Of a stretch of 64,000 nt of DNA, positions 1-11,380 are shown one piece after another. The stretch comes from Ophiosphaerella korrae. Lineage: Eukaryota > Ascomycota > Dothideomycetes > Pleosporales > Phaeosphaeriaceae. The translations under genes were made by a program, and so were the position numbers. Location: contig JALNQF010000040.1 of the NCBI GenBank assembly GCA_028456385.1, forward strand, positions 186,001 to 250,000, written 5' to 3'. Every line of letters begins with the position of its first letter. Within the stretch, counting starts at the first letter, position 1. Below the pieces are notes generated by a model that saw only the letters and a program-made list of their open reading frames with translations, was not told the DNA's origin and did no database searches.

Positions 1-2656
1 CTCACCAGCGTGTCCGGGTGCTTCTTTCCCAACACTCCCTCTCTCAGTGCCAGTGCCTCCTGATGCATCTTCTCCGCATCTGTGTACTTCCCTTGTCCAA
101 TTAGTGCCAATCCCACAGAGTTCATGCTCGCCAGCGTCCATGAGTGCTGCTTTCCAAAAACTACTATCCTCTGTTCAAGAACCTTTCTATGAGCGAGCTC
201 TGCGGCTCTGAACCGTCCCAGCGTCTGCTCACAACATCCTATTCGGTCCAGCAGCGACATCCTGGCCTCTACCTCATACAGCTCGGGCAAGTCTACCACG
301 TGTGTAGCATGAGGCAGATATGCTGTCCACACCTCTTTCCTGTTGTGGTTGCCAAACGGCACAACCTCTACAAGTCTTTTTAAAGTCTTTTCCGCCCACC
401 CGACCCATTGGCTGTTCTTTTTCAACCACCCTTGCATGGCTAGGTGAACGAGCGGGTGGACGTCAAACGCCTTCGCTAGCTGTCTCGTTTCCGCTGTTTG
501 CTCGCCTCCCTGGCTTTGCCGTTCGGTGAAAAATGCGTAGGCCTTTAATATCCCAATGGCCTTCATCTGCTCTACTTTAGAACCATCCGCGGGCAGCATC
601 GACGCTGGTATATCAGTGTTGGCTATGCACGCCATAAACGACAAGTAGTCGGCAGCTAGCTTATTCTTTTTCTGGATCTGCTTGAACGAGATATACCATG
701 TCGTGGCTACTGGATTCTTAGTATCCCGGTACCGGCCCTGGTCCTCAAATTCTTCGCTGAGAAGAGTCATCGCCTCCCTCTCACTGCTTCGGTAGTTAGA
801 GATGTAGTCGGACAGGGTGACGTCGTTTGTGTTGATGAAGGCTGCCGCCTGAACAATGGCAAGAGCGAGGAAGGCGAGTATGTCAAGAAATTCGTCTATG
901 ATCTTGCTATTTTGAAGCTGATGTTGATGCTCCTGGAGTAACCGGGTCGTTAATACCTCTTCTGCCTCTAGCTTTGTCAACTCGCCCAGTGGTACGACAT
1001 TGTTCGCGGCCAGTTTGATCGCAGCCTCCCGAGTGCGCGTGGTGAACACGATCGATCCCTTACGGCTGTGCGGGAGCCAGTCGATGAGCCGGTCTACACT
1101 GCTCGTCTCTCTGAGAGCGTCAAAGAGCACACTGTCGTCGTCGGCATTGTCCACCACCATCAGCCACCGGCCGAACTCTTCGTTGCTCAGCCTCGCCTTG
1201 ACGAGCCGCTTGACGTCCGCGTTGTCGTCCGCGATGCCTGGAATGGACAGACGCTCTCCAATCTCTCCATATGCCTGCTCAAAGCTTTCCCAGCTAACCG
1301 CCGGCACCCACAAGACAGCGCGAGCAGGTTGCCGCTCCCTCGTCCGATATGCCACCTCGAGAGCAAGCGCCGTTTTCCCACAGCCGCCAAGGCCGTAGAT
1401 TGCAAGCCGTCGGCCACCCTCTGATGAAATGTGCGCATCGAGCTGGGCAAGCGGAGTCTCTCGTCCAGCGAAGGACGGCGGCCTCGCGAATGGGACCACC
1501 CAGGGCGCTGCCAGGCATCAGCATATTACGCATGCGTTAGATTTTAAATATAAATGTCATTGATGCCATTGATGTACTGCTGTGTTCCGCATACGACGCA
1601 GCCCATTGCAGGATAGATCTATCACTAACCTTCACGCAAACCTACATTCACACCTTCCATATCCTTGACCATGCTAGGCTGGATCCTGCAGAGCAGTTCC
1701 CTAGTGAATGCAGCTGCCTTTCCCGCCGCGTGCGATCGCCACACGTCGCTCTTGTGCGAGTCCGCATAGTCGGAAATGCCGCGGATAACCAGACACTGTC
1801 GGTTGACGTCCACGCCCGCAGCCTCCATCTCGACGCAGAGCGCTCCATCGCATCTCGCACCGATTCTGTCGCGCTGCTCGCCGTCTTGGATGACTGCATT
1901 CCCTGTCGCGATCCTTCCTAGGTGGAAGACTAGCTGGTCCTTGTCGTCTTCGGTCCTTGCAGGTCGCTGCACGAGTTCGTTCGGATCGCATGATACGCAC
2001 TTGGATTCATAACCCCCGACGTGGTGGTACGCAGCCCTATATAGCCGGTCATGCTCGAGGCCGGGGTGTTCAAATATCTTATGTTTCTTATGTTTCCGTA
2101 GCCGCTCGAGCTGTCTGGCGAACGTGGATGTTCCCATCTCGTAGTCCGACCAAAGAATACTAAGCGCGTTCAGGAGCCGCCAGTCCGGGTTCTGCATCGT
2201 GCCGACCATCTCGAACTCGCCGTCAACCCTGGCTCTCCCGCGGTCGTAGTAGACGTAGGCCGGCTTCCCGTCACCGGGCCATCCTACCACGACGTCTCCA
2301 AGATGGATGTCGTCGAGCGGATCGTCTGGGGTGATGGTACGAGGGATTCCGCCTCCGATGCCAACAAGGACGGCCATCCTGATGTTAGGGAAGGTCCTGA
2401 ACATGGGCCCAGTCAGGCGCCCGGCGTTGACGTTGCCCGTCTCGCCCTGCGGACAGGTCGCGACGACGACAGCATGGCCGTTGATCCTGCCGCAGATGTA
2501 CGCGTTATCGTCATAGTGTGTGTCATAGGGCGGCGGGGTGTGCTCCTCGTCCAGCATCAGCCGCGCCGGCAGCAGCTCGAGGTTCGCGACGGGGCAGATC
2601 CACGCGACGTGGTAGTCGGCGCAGCGAAGTTGAGATTGCCCATTGGTGGAAGCCAT
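1..2656 (-). CDS. NLR-type STAND protein: PNP/UDP phosphorylase-like domain + NB-ARC + TPR (3' end beyond window)
   Basis: Two coding exons are read: 2656-1630 and 1507 to the window edge. The 122-bp intron 1508-1629 has a GTTAGT donor and CAG acceptor and joins the frames in phase 1. Residues about 10-330 form a nucleoside phosphorylase-like domain with the glycine-rich VGIGGG loop, a late EMEAAG motif and RGISDYAD. After the junction comes the usual fungal NLR linker (PWVVPFARPPSFAGRE), then the P-loop GLGGCGKT, a Walker-B-like LMVVDNADDD, the sensor FTTR and the winged-helix HPLVHLA motif. Kinesin-light-chain-type TPRs (ALREGVLGKKHPDT) start near the edge. At least 844 codons are present. 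Known role of the family: cytosolic allorecognition or immune receptors whose TPRs bind ligand and whose N-terminal domain is the effector. The PNP part may be enzyme or sensor; that is inference. No stop or frameshift is seen, so it looks intact. Confidence 0.93.
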
Positions 2657-3339
2657 TCTGCCACCTAGGCGATCACGGCATGGAAAGAAGAGGTGCTGGA
2701 AGCAGAGTGTGTCGTGGAGGGGAGCATGCCGCAGCAGGCCCCTGCTCCATCGCGAGCGAGTGCGCGTGGAGGGCGCCGTCTCCTCAGCCTGGTCTTTTGC
2801 CTCTTGGCTGAGGTGGACTGCGGCGCCCGCCAGTAAGCCGCCCGCCAGCCGCCTGCCCTAGGGTGTCTGCCTTGGGGTGCATCTGGGTGCACTGGAGGCG
2901 TCGTGTGATTGGTGTACAGGCACCAATCTCAGCTAACGTGCATTCGATGCCTACGCTGGGACTTTGTAATATCATCTAACCCGGTCGAAAGTTATTTGCT
3001 CTGTTTTCCGCAGAAAGAAGTGGAGCATGTAACGTTAGTTAGATTGGTGTCGCTTTCGAGTGAAGGATGCGTCAATGGCACAGTTGCGGAAGTGCGAGGT
3101 ATGTGCTGTGGTGGCAGGGGTAAGTAGTCAATGTAGGCGCTTTGGCCACCCACAACCAATCGATAGGGCGAATTTTTGTAGGCCAATCGGACAAGAGTAG
3201 TGAAATAGGTAATTGATACTGGGAATTTTTGTTACAGAACTCTGACGTTCTTGCTCGAAGGCTAGCCGTTGCCGTGTATTAAGTATTCATCGTCGTCGCT
3301 ATTGAGTTCACACCTAAAACCACATGGGCTCAGGTGTAG
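2657..3339. other. Upstream region of the NLR gene
   Basis: No coding frame with family resemblance. The part near 2660-2880 is GC-rich and probably the promoter and 5' leader of the NLR gene. Short ORFs here lack a codon pattern or motif I trust. Confidence 0.5.
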
Positions 3340-3354
3340 TACGCTGCTTCTCAT

Positions 3355-3440
3355 CGGGTTACCCCCAAGAAGCGTGCGGGCAGGCCTCCGGCGCTGGATG
3401 AAGAGCAAGTTGATGAGATAGAGCTCTTTTCTGTACAGTC
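3355..3440 (+). pseudogene. Possible transposase helix-turn-helix relic
   Basis: About 25 in-frame codons read like the DNA-binding linker of Tc1/DDE_3-type transposases: a basic stretch PKKRAGRPPAL followed by DEEQVDEIELF. No catalytic domain follows; the frame decays within 100 bp. GC content is higher than the flanks. It may be a short leftover of an inserted element next to the NLR relic. The match is from memory of the family pattern and is weak. Confidence 0.3.
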
Positions 3441-3639
3441 GCTAACTATGCACCTGGATGTTTGTTTAGTCGGGGCCTAATCCCATATCTCTAACAGTCG
3501 CACTTCCAGTATTTGGCCTCGTTCTTTGGAAGGTGGCGGCTCTACTCCACTAAACTAACTGACCTCCAAAAAGGTGGAGGATAACCAACGACGGTTAGCT
3601 ATCTTGAGTAGAACTGTATATGTATGCTGCACTCACAAC

Positions 3640-3895
3640 CGTCTTGCAATTTCTAGGCTTCGACTTTAAGAAAAGCGAGATTAAGTTTGTTATGCTGATG
3701 AATGTGCTAGCACGTTCCATTCTATGAACCTTCTTGTATTATACAAAAGCTTATTGTTGCATCATTTCCGCCTTTTCGTAATCTCTTTACCTCTTCAATG
3801 CTGACCAAAGCTGATTGATGTCGGTGAGCGTGCTTGGATGCTCCGCTCCAAGAACCTTCTTCCTTCCTTGTATCAGGAGTAGATTTTGAATCGAA
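3640..3895 (-). pseudogene. Degenerate TPR (NLR-type) repeat relic
   Basis: On the minus strand one frame holds two consecutive units of the kinesin-light-chain TPR consensus seen in fungal NLRs. The first reads KKVLGAEHPSTLTDINQL; the next has DYEKAEMMQQ, stop, AFV, stop, YKKVHRMERASTFISITNL. In-frame stops replace positions that are normally Q or E/G, fitting C-to-T decay. A GTGAGT donor-like site near 3644 recalls the introns found between TPR units. It lies upstream of the intact NLR on the same strand, so it is probably a dead paralogue or a shed repeat block. Confidence 0.6.
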
Positions 3896-4812
3896 AAGGC
3901 GATTAATGTATAGTAGCGTTATAATACGTACAATATTTTATATAATATAATGATAAGCTAAGATAAATATTTATATAAGAGTAATAGATAGTGGAAAGAT
4001 AATTATAACTTTGCGCACCCATATTATCTCAACGTACAATAGCTCAACGCTGCGTCACTCAATTAGCTTCAAATGAAACAAATATTCAGCTTGCTATCTT
4101 TTCTACTGAATCAAATCAAATACAAGGCAGTAAACCTACTCCTGTGGGTAAAGTTAGTGGGGGGCGCTGCTCACTTGCCATCTACGTTAATACTAGAGTA
4201 TCACTTTCTCTAATAGAAAGTAGATTTTCGTGCCCTACCTAGATGAGCCAGACATGCCCACAGCCTCCTGATCAGACCTGGTAGCTACATATATGAGCAT
4301 TCGAGCCTCTGTCAGCATGGCTAGTGGTAGAACTACCTCAGTCGCCCAAATCAGGCAATGTACACCAAACCAAAAGGATAGAGGCACGGCATCCCTGTTC
4401 CGAGATTCAGCTCGCTAGTAAGCAAAATTATATCCCATACACTGCTACGACAGTGTCCAGAATCTCATTATGGTGATGCAATTTGAACGATTCTCCAGTC
4501 TCATTTCGTAACGCAATTTTGTTACTAACTTTAATTGGTTGGTTCAATCCCTGGAAATGTTTTTACAGATGGCGGCTATCATAGCAATGCATGGGGTAGC
4601 TATTGCAGCTATTGAACTTAACGGCTAACATTCTACAGCCAATTTTAGCAGTTTGAGTGTTAATTACTAAACCCTGAGTCTGCGGACATTTAGCCATATG
4701 CTAGAGACCGAGATTATGCAGCTCCTACATTTCTCTGCACTCTTTAAAATGCCCCCGCCACCCTTGCATTCATCGTTAAGTCATCTGGGCTTCATCAATT
4801 CCCTTCATCGAC
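3896..4812. other. AT-rich intergenic tract
   Basis: Strongly A+T-rich, especially 3900-4020, with many TA steps as in RIP-affected DNA. No ORF of interest. The last 100 bp may be the promoter of the APH-like pseudogene. Confidence 0.5.
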
Positions 4813-6092
4813 TGGAGCGAACTACATCAGACCATCTCCATCTGTGGTATCTTGGCACAAACGTCTAGGCTCGGAGAGGGAAAAAGCTGTACTTTCGTTT
4901 TTGAAACTGATACGAAACCGTTTTCAGGCAGCCAATCCATTATTTTTGTGGCTGGGTACGCAGATAGCATTAAGTACGCAGTTCGCCTCCCTTATCATCT
5001 TAGAAAATCTAAGAACTGCGACCGCCTCCTATCCAATGAGCTAGAACAATGGGAGGCCTTCATACAAAGCCAGATTCCTCTGGTACCCCGAGTGGTTGGT
5101 TATAGCTTGTCGATTGACAATCCAATCGGCTTCCCTTTTATTGCGTATGAGTGGGTTGAGGGAAAACCGCTGGTTTGGAACGACTACGAACCGCAAAATA
5201 CAGCACAACGGGAAAAGATAATTAAGAGCTTAGCCGCTTTCACGATCAACACGGCTTGTCTATTGCAAAAGTAGGTAGATCCCTAACTTATTATTCCTAC
5301 TCTGTTTAATTGGCGAGAAATAGGAAAAACGGCAGCTGAAGTCTATGCCACTGAGGCAATCGACTGTAAGACCAAGCGAGTCCTAAATGAACAGCTCCGT
5401 ACCGCGAAACTTGTAGACTGCCTCCGGCAGCGAAGCCTTATCCGCAAGCACATGATCCCCGAGCTCGATAGCTCGCCGTGGGTTATGGTTCATGGAGATC
5501 TTTGTAGGAAAAAAATCATCACCGACACCGGATATTATGTTTCCGGGTCGATTACATCACCATCGACTACCCTTACTGTCAAAGCTGACATGCGATTTCT
5601 AGAATTATCGACTTTGGCTTCGCCGAGAATGTACCATTAAAGTTTGCAGCGATTTTTCCGAGGATCCTCGATCATGAAGCATGCCAGGATCAAGATGATA
5701 TTGATATTGTACTAGAGCTATCTGATGACCCTGAGTCCTCGGTGGTCTAGCGGAATAAAAACTCCGAAACGGAGCGCTGCGATTGCCAAATATTTCTTGA
5801 AACAGTAAAGAGCCTATGCGACACGCACAGAGAAATCTATCAATCTTTCTACCGTGTGCTTAGCTCAAAGGAGAAGACCAGGCGTTATTGGTGGTTCATG
5901 GCAATCGATAACCAAAAGCTACACCAAGTCATGGTAGAGGTGAATTGGTTACTACATGATGTGGAGTGGGTGGGTGAGGACCTCTCAAACGAATGGGAAA
6001 TGTTTGGATTGGCGAATCCTTCGGTAGTTTCAACAGCACTAGCGACCTTCCAGCCTTCTCATAGTGAAAGTGTGCAGCTAGAAGTCGGGTAG
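4813..6092 (+). pseudogene. APH/choline-kinase-like phosphotransferase, apparently inactivated
   Basis: The translated blocks follow the fungal phosphotransferase (APH) family: an N-lobe up to 5271 with FIAYEWVEGKPL, a catalytic loop WVMVHGDLC near 5476 (His-Gly-Asp present), then IIDFGFAEN after a 56-bp intron (5547-5602). The C-terminal helix block ends at the stop 6090-6092. Two breaks are visible. The first intron (GTAGGT at 5271, TAG acceptor ending 5323) cannot join its exons in frame by one base. An in-frame TAG at 5748-5750 interrupts the C-lobe; CAG-to-TAG would explain it. No ATG is in frame upstream, so the true start is also unclear. In a living copy the enzyme would phosphorylate a small-molecule hydroxyl; the substrate is unknown. 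Confidence 0.7.
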
Positions 6093-6399
6093 ACTTATCT
6101 GTGCAATATATATTCCTAGTGGCCCTATTGTACGCTCAGTCGTGCCCTCGTAGAATAAGTAGCAAATCTAGACAGAAGATTAGCCAGGGCTAAAAGGTGA
6201 GTGAAGTACAAATTCCAGACCACGAAATTTTTAGTTGATGCGACAAGGGTGGTGCACAACATCATTCTTGAACGTGCATACAGACCTCAACAACTGCAGA
6301 TACTAACCCCGGTTCATCGCTCTTCTAACGTATACTTAGGCCCATGATTAGATACGTTGCTGCTAATCCAGGCTGAGGAAGAAGAGTATGAGTATGGGA
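6093..6399. other. Intergenic, 3' ends of two pseudogenes
   Basis: Short stretch between the APH-like and HET pseudogenes. Nothing recognisable; tail of the decayed HET gene may extend into it. Confidence 0.4.
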
Positions 6400-7330
6400 A
6401 TGAACCGTCCTTGTCTTGTCTTGCGATTTTACAGAGTCGCTCCTTCAGCAAGGCAGCATTTACCCTCCAGGGCGCTTTTGCCCAATTTAGAAGACCGTTC
6501 AGGATACCTCACATACCGTACACCCGCAGCACTCCCAGAAAAGGTGCGTGCTAGCGAAATGCAGCAGTCACGTGAAAGCTGTCCCTCCTGGCTTAACCCA
6601 GGCTCTTAAGTTCAGTCGCACTTCCTGGATACACACTCCAGCTAAATACTGGACATTACACAAGTACGCCCCTACTAAAGTGAATCCCTTACCGTTTCCT
6701 TCTAGCGAGGGGGCTTTCGGGCTGAAATTGAAGTTCACACGCCGCGGCTGAAGAAACTGCGGACACCTATCGAAGAACAAGCCACCGCTACTGTCTTTCG
6801 AAACAGTTGCTGCAGTTTTGCACGCTGCATTCGTATATGCATGTCCCTGCAAGCAGACTCAGCTGCCCAGTCATCTTCGTTGTCTTGGAGAATGCACCTA
6901 CGAGGGTGAGCCTGAAGAATCTGACGTGAAAAATTGGCGAACCGATCCACAAATACTGTATGCAGAGGCGGCGAGTGACACTCATGGCATCCCGAAATGT
7001 CTTTGGTAGCGTTGTCAACTCGATGCCTCTAGCCAGGGCAGATTGCGTCTCTGCGGTTCGGTTTCTTGCCTCCCCAGCAGTGAGAAAGACAAACATATTC
7101 TTCATCTTGAAATATGTCGGTACTACGTAGTATGATCGAGCTATGCTCCCCAGTGCCGATATCAAGAAGTCTCGGCGATAAACAGCTGAACCCAGTCGCT
7201 CTGGGGGATTACAATGCGCGTGGTTCTTGCCACAATCGTGGTGCTTTTTAAGTAGACAATCGACGGCAGATTCTGGCTGAGTGCTCGATAATAGGCGACA
7301 CGACGCTTCGTGCTGTCAGCATCCTGCAAT
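6400..7330 (-). pseudogene. HET-domain (heterokaryon incompatibility) gene, frameshifted and nonsense-mutated
   Basis: Read on the minus strand, the HET domain appears in order but scattered over all three frames. Near 7270 is a Cys/His lead-in (HHDCGKNHAHC). From 7060 to 6990 runs GIELTTLPKTFRDAMSVTRR followed by QYLWIGS, normally YLWIDSLCI. At 6890-6850 is QDNEDDWAAESA. At 6830-6760 is NAACKTAATVSKDSSGG then LFFDRCP, at 6640-6600 LNLRAWV, and at 6560-6500 LLHFASTHLFWEC. At least three frame changes and several stops separate these blocks. HET proteins trigger cell death on non-self fusion; this copy cannot encode a protein. Identification rests on the ordered signature blocks and is firm; exact ends are not. 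Confidence 0.85.
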
Positions 7331-8605
7331 TTTTTATCGGCAAGTTGTATAGTAGTCTTGGAAACATTACCTACCGTTCCACGGCTTGCAAATTAAGCAA
7401 GTGCTACTGTGTTGCTATCCGCCATTGCCATCTGGATAGAAAAACAACGTGCGTTCACCTCTATTGATGGCAGTGTAAAAGTAACATTCTACCAACTTTA
7501 CCCAGCCAAGCGCAGACGGTGAGCTCCGAGTGTACGTGTGCGCTAGACTGCAAATTGCACATGGTAGTTGCATCTTCTTGTGATGCTTGAAAGCTATACC
7601 ACTGTCCCTGTCTTGCCGAATTATAAACACTTTTCCGACTTAATAGCTTTTAGCCGCCGCGTCAGAGTCTACCCAAATCCGAGTTTATCCAATCGACTAA
7701 GAGGCAGCCAATATCTACCGTTCCACTCAAGATGATCAGCAATGTTGATTATTCCTCGCTTTTTTTTTTGGCCAGATGGCGTACCGTAGAGCTGCCACCT
7801 CAAACAGACGTCCGTGCAAACCCCGGAACCCGCGCAAATCCTATTTCGCTACCAAGCCCGTGCGTGTACAACATGTCTCTGCAAAAGCTGTAGCAAGAAC
7901 CACGGCTCAGATTCTGCCTTGGTGGGATTACCTCCGATACCACTACATGCTCCACAACGCACCTCCACATGGCAAACAAAGAACCCCCCTTCCCCAAAAC
8001 CCAGACTCCCTGCGCAGTCCAAAAGACTGAAGTCTGTCAAATAAAACACATGGCTTATATCAACCCAAGCGCGACGCAAATTTCAACCGGCATACAAGGG
8101 ATAACGCCGATCGTGTGGAAGTCGGTAGCAATCCGTCTTGCGCCAACGATAAATATACCCTGTATCTGGCGCACCAAACAGCGCATCTAGTCCCGCGTTG
8201 AAGTGCCAATAGCGCATGTATATATATATTTGTGTTGACTTCGAGATAGAGGGCAACATATGGCATTGAGTTTCTCACTGGAAATGCGTTTAGCGGAATG
8301 TGTTTAGCGGCACGATTCGAAGTCGTCCAGCAAGATGGATGCAAGGACGGGTTCGCGCTGCATTTTGGTACTTGCGCTTTCTGGGGGCTGTGTCAAGTCC
8401 GCTGCGAGCACGAAAACGATGGAATATAGTGCTACGCATCTATTCAAGCGATGAAACTAGCTGTACAAATCTATCGGACCGCTGAGCTCAGAGTACAACG
8501 GACTCATGCACGGCAACATACCAAACACAGGGATAATCACAACATTCATTACTTTTCTACAACCTATCCTGACCACCACCCTACCGCCCACCCCCACCCC
8601 CATCC
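7331..8605. other. Intergenic region, 3' of DUG2
   Basis: No supported gene. Contains a T10 run near 7761 and low-complexity C-rich sequence 8570-8630 at the DUG2 3' end. Several 60-95-codon ORFs on both strands overlap each other and lack motifs. Confidence 0.5.
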
Positions 8606-11380
8606 TCACCCCTTCCCAACCCCCCAAAACACCTCCTTAAAAATAGCCTTAGCATTAAACAAATTGACCAACCTCAACCGCTCATTGTCCAAATGCGCAC
8701 AATCACTCGCTTGGCCACACGGCAACTGCGCAGCCGGTGCACCAAACTCCTTTTCCAGAAAGCGAATACTGGGAATCGATCCGCCCTCGCGGATATACAG
8801 GGGCCGTGTGCGGCGCGGCGACGAGTTGTGGGATTGAGCGAGGGTATTGGAGGTCGGAGGGTGCGAGGGTTTGTGCTTTGGGGTCGGAAGCGCGGGGGTA
8901 GGGGATTGCGCGGACCAGACGTTCATGATGGCTGCTTCGAGGGATTGGAAGATTTGGTTGGTGAAATTGCCAAGCCAGGGCTCGGCTTGGTGGTCGATAG
9001 TGACGGTGAGTTTGTTTTGGGAGGAGAGGGTGGCGAATTCGGAGGTTAGGTGGGTGAGGAGGGCAGAGGCGATGTGCGTGGCTTCTTGGTTGGGGACGAG
9101 GCGGATGGAGATGGCGGCTTTGGCGAGGCGCGGGATGATGGTGAAGTTTTCGGGGCCAGAAGTTTGGAAGCGATGGATGGTTAGGGAGGCTTCGCGCCAG
9201 CGGCGCATGAGGGATTGGGCGAGTTCTTCCGGGTCGCCGAGTCCGGGGCTGTTTTTGAGTAGGGTTTCTGTTATCTCGGTGTAGAGTGCCTTTTCCTCTT
9301 GGGTAATGGGCAGAATGGGGTCGTAGAAACCAGGTATTTGCACTTTGCCGTGTGGTCCGGTTAGTTTCGACAGAAGCATTACCAAATCTTTGAGTGGCTC
9401 GTCGAGTAGGGCACTTCCATCAACGCCGCTATGCAGATCCGGATGTTTGCTCTCGACCTGTACGGTGGCGTGGATGACGCCTCGTAAGCCGTAGGTCAGA
9501 CAAGGAACGTGATCGTCGAGCCAGTAACTGTTAGCTAACAGTATCCAGTCAACGTCACCAATAAGATCTTTCTTCGCTTGAATAGCATGTTCAAATCCGC
9601 GAGAGCCGCTCTCCTCTTCCCCTTCAATGAGAAAGATGATGTCCGAATCCAGACTCTGCTCATTGGCCAATTCATGGGCAGCATAAATGGCAGCCATGAT
9701 TGGTCCCTTGTTGTCAGATACGCCACGGCCGTAGAGGTAGCCACCCTCCCCTGTCAGGGTAAACGGGTCGTGTTTCCACTTGCGCTGTTCATTCTCGGCC
9801 GGAATGACATCGTAGTGGCCGTAGAAAAGGATTTTCTTTCTCGACGCAGCAGTCGCAGGGTTACCCCGGAACTTGGCGAATACGATTGGATTGTATGGTT
9901 CCGGGGTATTGATCATCTCTGTGACGGCGCCAAAGTTTTGGAATATCGACCTGAGATAAGATGCACCTCTCCTGCAATCGGCGCGATACTTGGGCAGCGA
10001 TGATACTGTCTGGAATGAGACGAACTGGGTCAGGGATTCTACCATGAGGTCTGGAGGAACGATTAGCCGAGCGAATACTGGTGGGATACGTGCACGAACC
10101 ATTGTTGCTTCTTTTGGCAGTCGCATTTGGTTCACCACAATCCCTGACTTTCCAGATGACTATGGTATTGTCGTTGCCACCAGTGACTAATGTTGGCTCA
10201 TCGTTGTATGTGGTGAAGGCCAAGGCAAGGATCAAGCCGTCGTGCGCCTCGAAGCTGGTTATTGTTTCGTAGTGCTCGTTGAATTTCTGCAAAGTTAGCG
10301 GCAATCTGTATGTGGGCTTTGGGTCTTACCTGCACACGTCCAGACTTGCCACCAGCGAACAGAACGCCACAACCAAATGTCAGCGTCTGGACGTCGCCCG
10401 TGGTGGCCTTTAGACTCCGAACCAATTGCTTCGTTTCCAGGTCCCATACATTGACTTCGCCGTCGAACCGGCCACTGTACAGAAACGTGCCCTCGCGTGC
10501 CAGCGACAGTATCGACTCGCCCTCCTCTCTGCCGTCCTCGAGTGTGTAAACGGCAGACAAGGCACCTCCTTTGGTAGGGTCGATGCGCCAGACCAGAATG
10601 CGACCGTCTCCACCACCCGAAACCAGCACCTCTTCTGAGGGGGCTTCCGGCAAGATGCCCTTCCCAAGCAACATACAGTGCACATAGCCATAATGCGCAA
10701 ATTGGTGTATGTCATGGTTGTCGATCTGCAGCTCCTGGCCTCCTATGGCGTCCTTTGACCTCTTGTCTGCGCAATTTGGCTTGGGAGTGCGCACGCCGCC
10801 TGGGCCCAAGGAGTCGAAGAAGCGATTCTTGCGGTGGCTGGGACGCGATTCATGGGCGGGCGGCGGCCGCGTATCCTTCTGCTTGAGGTCGTACCACTGG
10901 ATGCTCGTGTTCTGCGCGCCGAGGTAGAGAGTGTCATGGCAGGATGAATGTGCGATGCAGAAGATGTCGCCGACATCGTAGGGCGACCATAGGGCGTAGA
11001 GGTGGCGGAAGGTAGCTGTGCACCAGACCTAGTCTACCTCAGCAGCAGCCCTGTGTGGTTGTGGGGAAGGAGCGGTTGCCACGTACATTGACAATTGGGT
11101 CTGTGGCACTCGAGAACAGCCGCGTCTCGTCGTGCGACAGGCAGAAGCCGAGAATGCTGCCGCGGTGTGCGTGGATTACCTGGCGGCGCTGGTACGTGTC
11201 GAGGCTGTAGACGAGAATCTCGCCGGCCTGGGTGCCTGCGAAAATATAATGCGACGACACCGCCAGAGCCAGAATGCTCTTATCATGCTTCATCCGGTGG
11301 GCCAGCAGCGGCGTCTTGTCGGTCTTGTCGGCGTCTGCCCGCCCCGCCTCAGCGCCGCCATCCTGCACAGGAGCTGTCAT
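8606..11380 (-). CDS. DUG2: Dug2-like protein: WD40 repeats fused to M20 metallopeptidase
   Basis: Four exons: 11380-11087, 11028-10330, 10286-10136 and 10077-8606, giving 871 residues (yeast Dug2 is 878). The N-terminal half has WD40 blades (FAGTQAGEILVYSLD, SGRFDGEVNVWDLE, TGGNDNTIVIWKV) and the fungal insert YDVGDIFCIA ... NRFFDSLGPGGVRTP. The C-terminal half is M20: the metal-site motifs FYGHYDV, GRGVSDNKGP and EGEEESGS are all present, and PDLHSGVDG lies in the dimerisation part. Known role: with Dug3 (a glutaminase-type amidotransferase) it opens glutathione for cytosolic degradation. Introns 11029-11086 and 10287-10329 have good signals; the 58-bp third intron (GTGAAC donor) is deduced from the need to change frame. 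Start is the first ATG of the frame, shortly before the first blade. Confidence 0.92.

Noticed and set aside
1068..1424. Plus-strand ORFs over the NB-ARC region
   Set aside because: They are mirror frames of the NLR exon, which carries clear P-loop and sensor motifs on the minus strand.
5735..5800. A-box-like sequence suggesting a tRNA
   Set aside because: No T-loop (GGTTCGA-type box) or acceptor pairing follows; the stretch lies in the APH-like coding frame.
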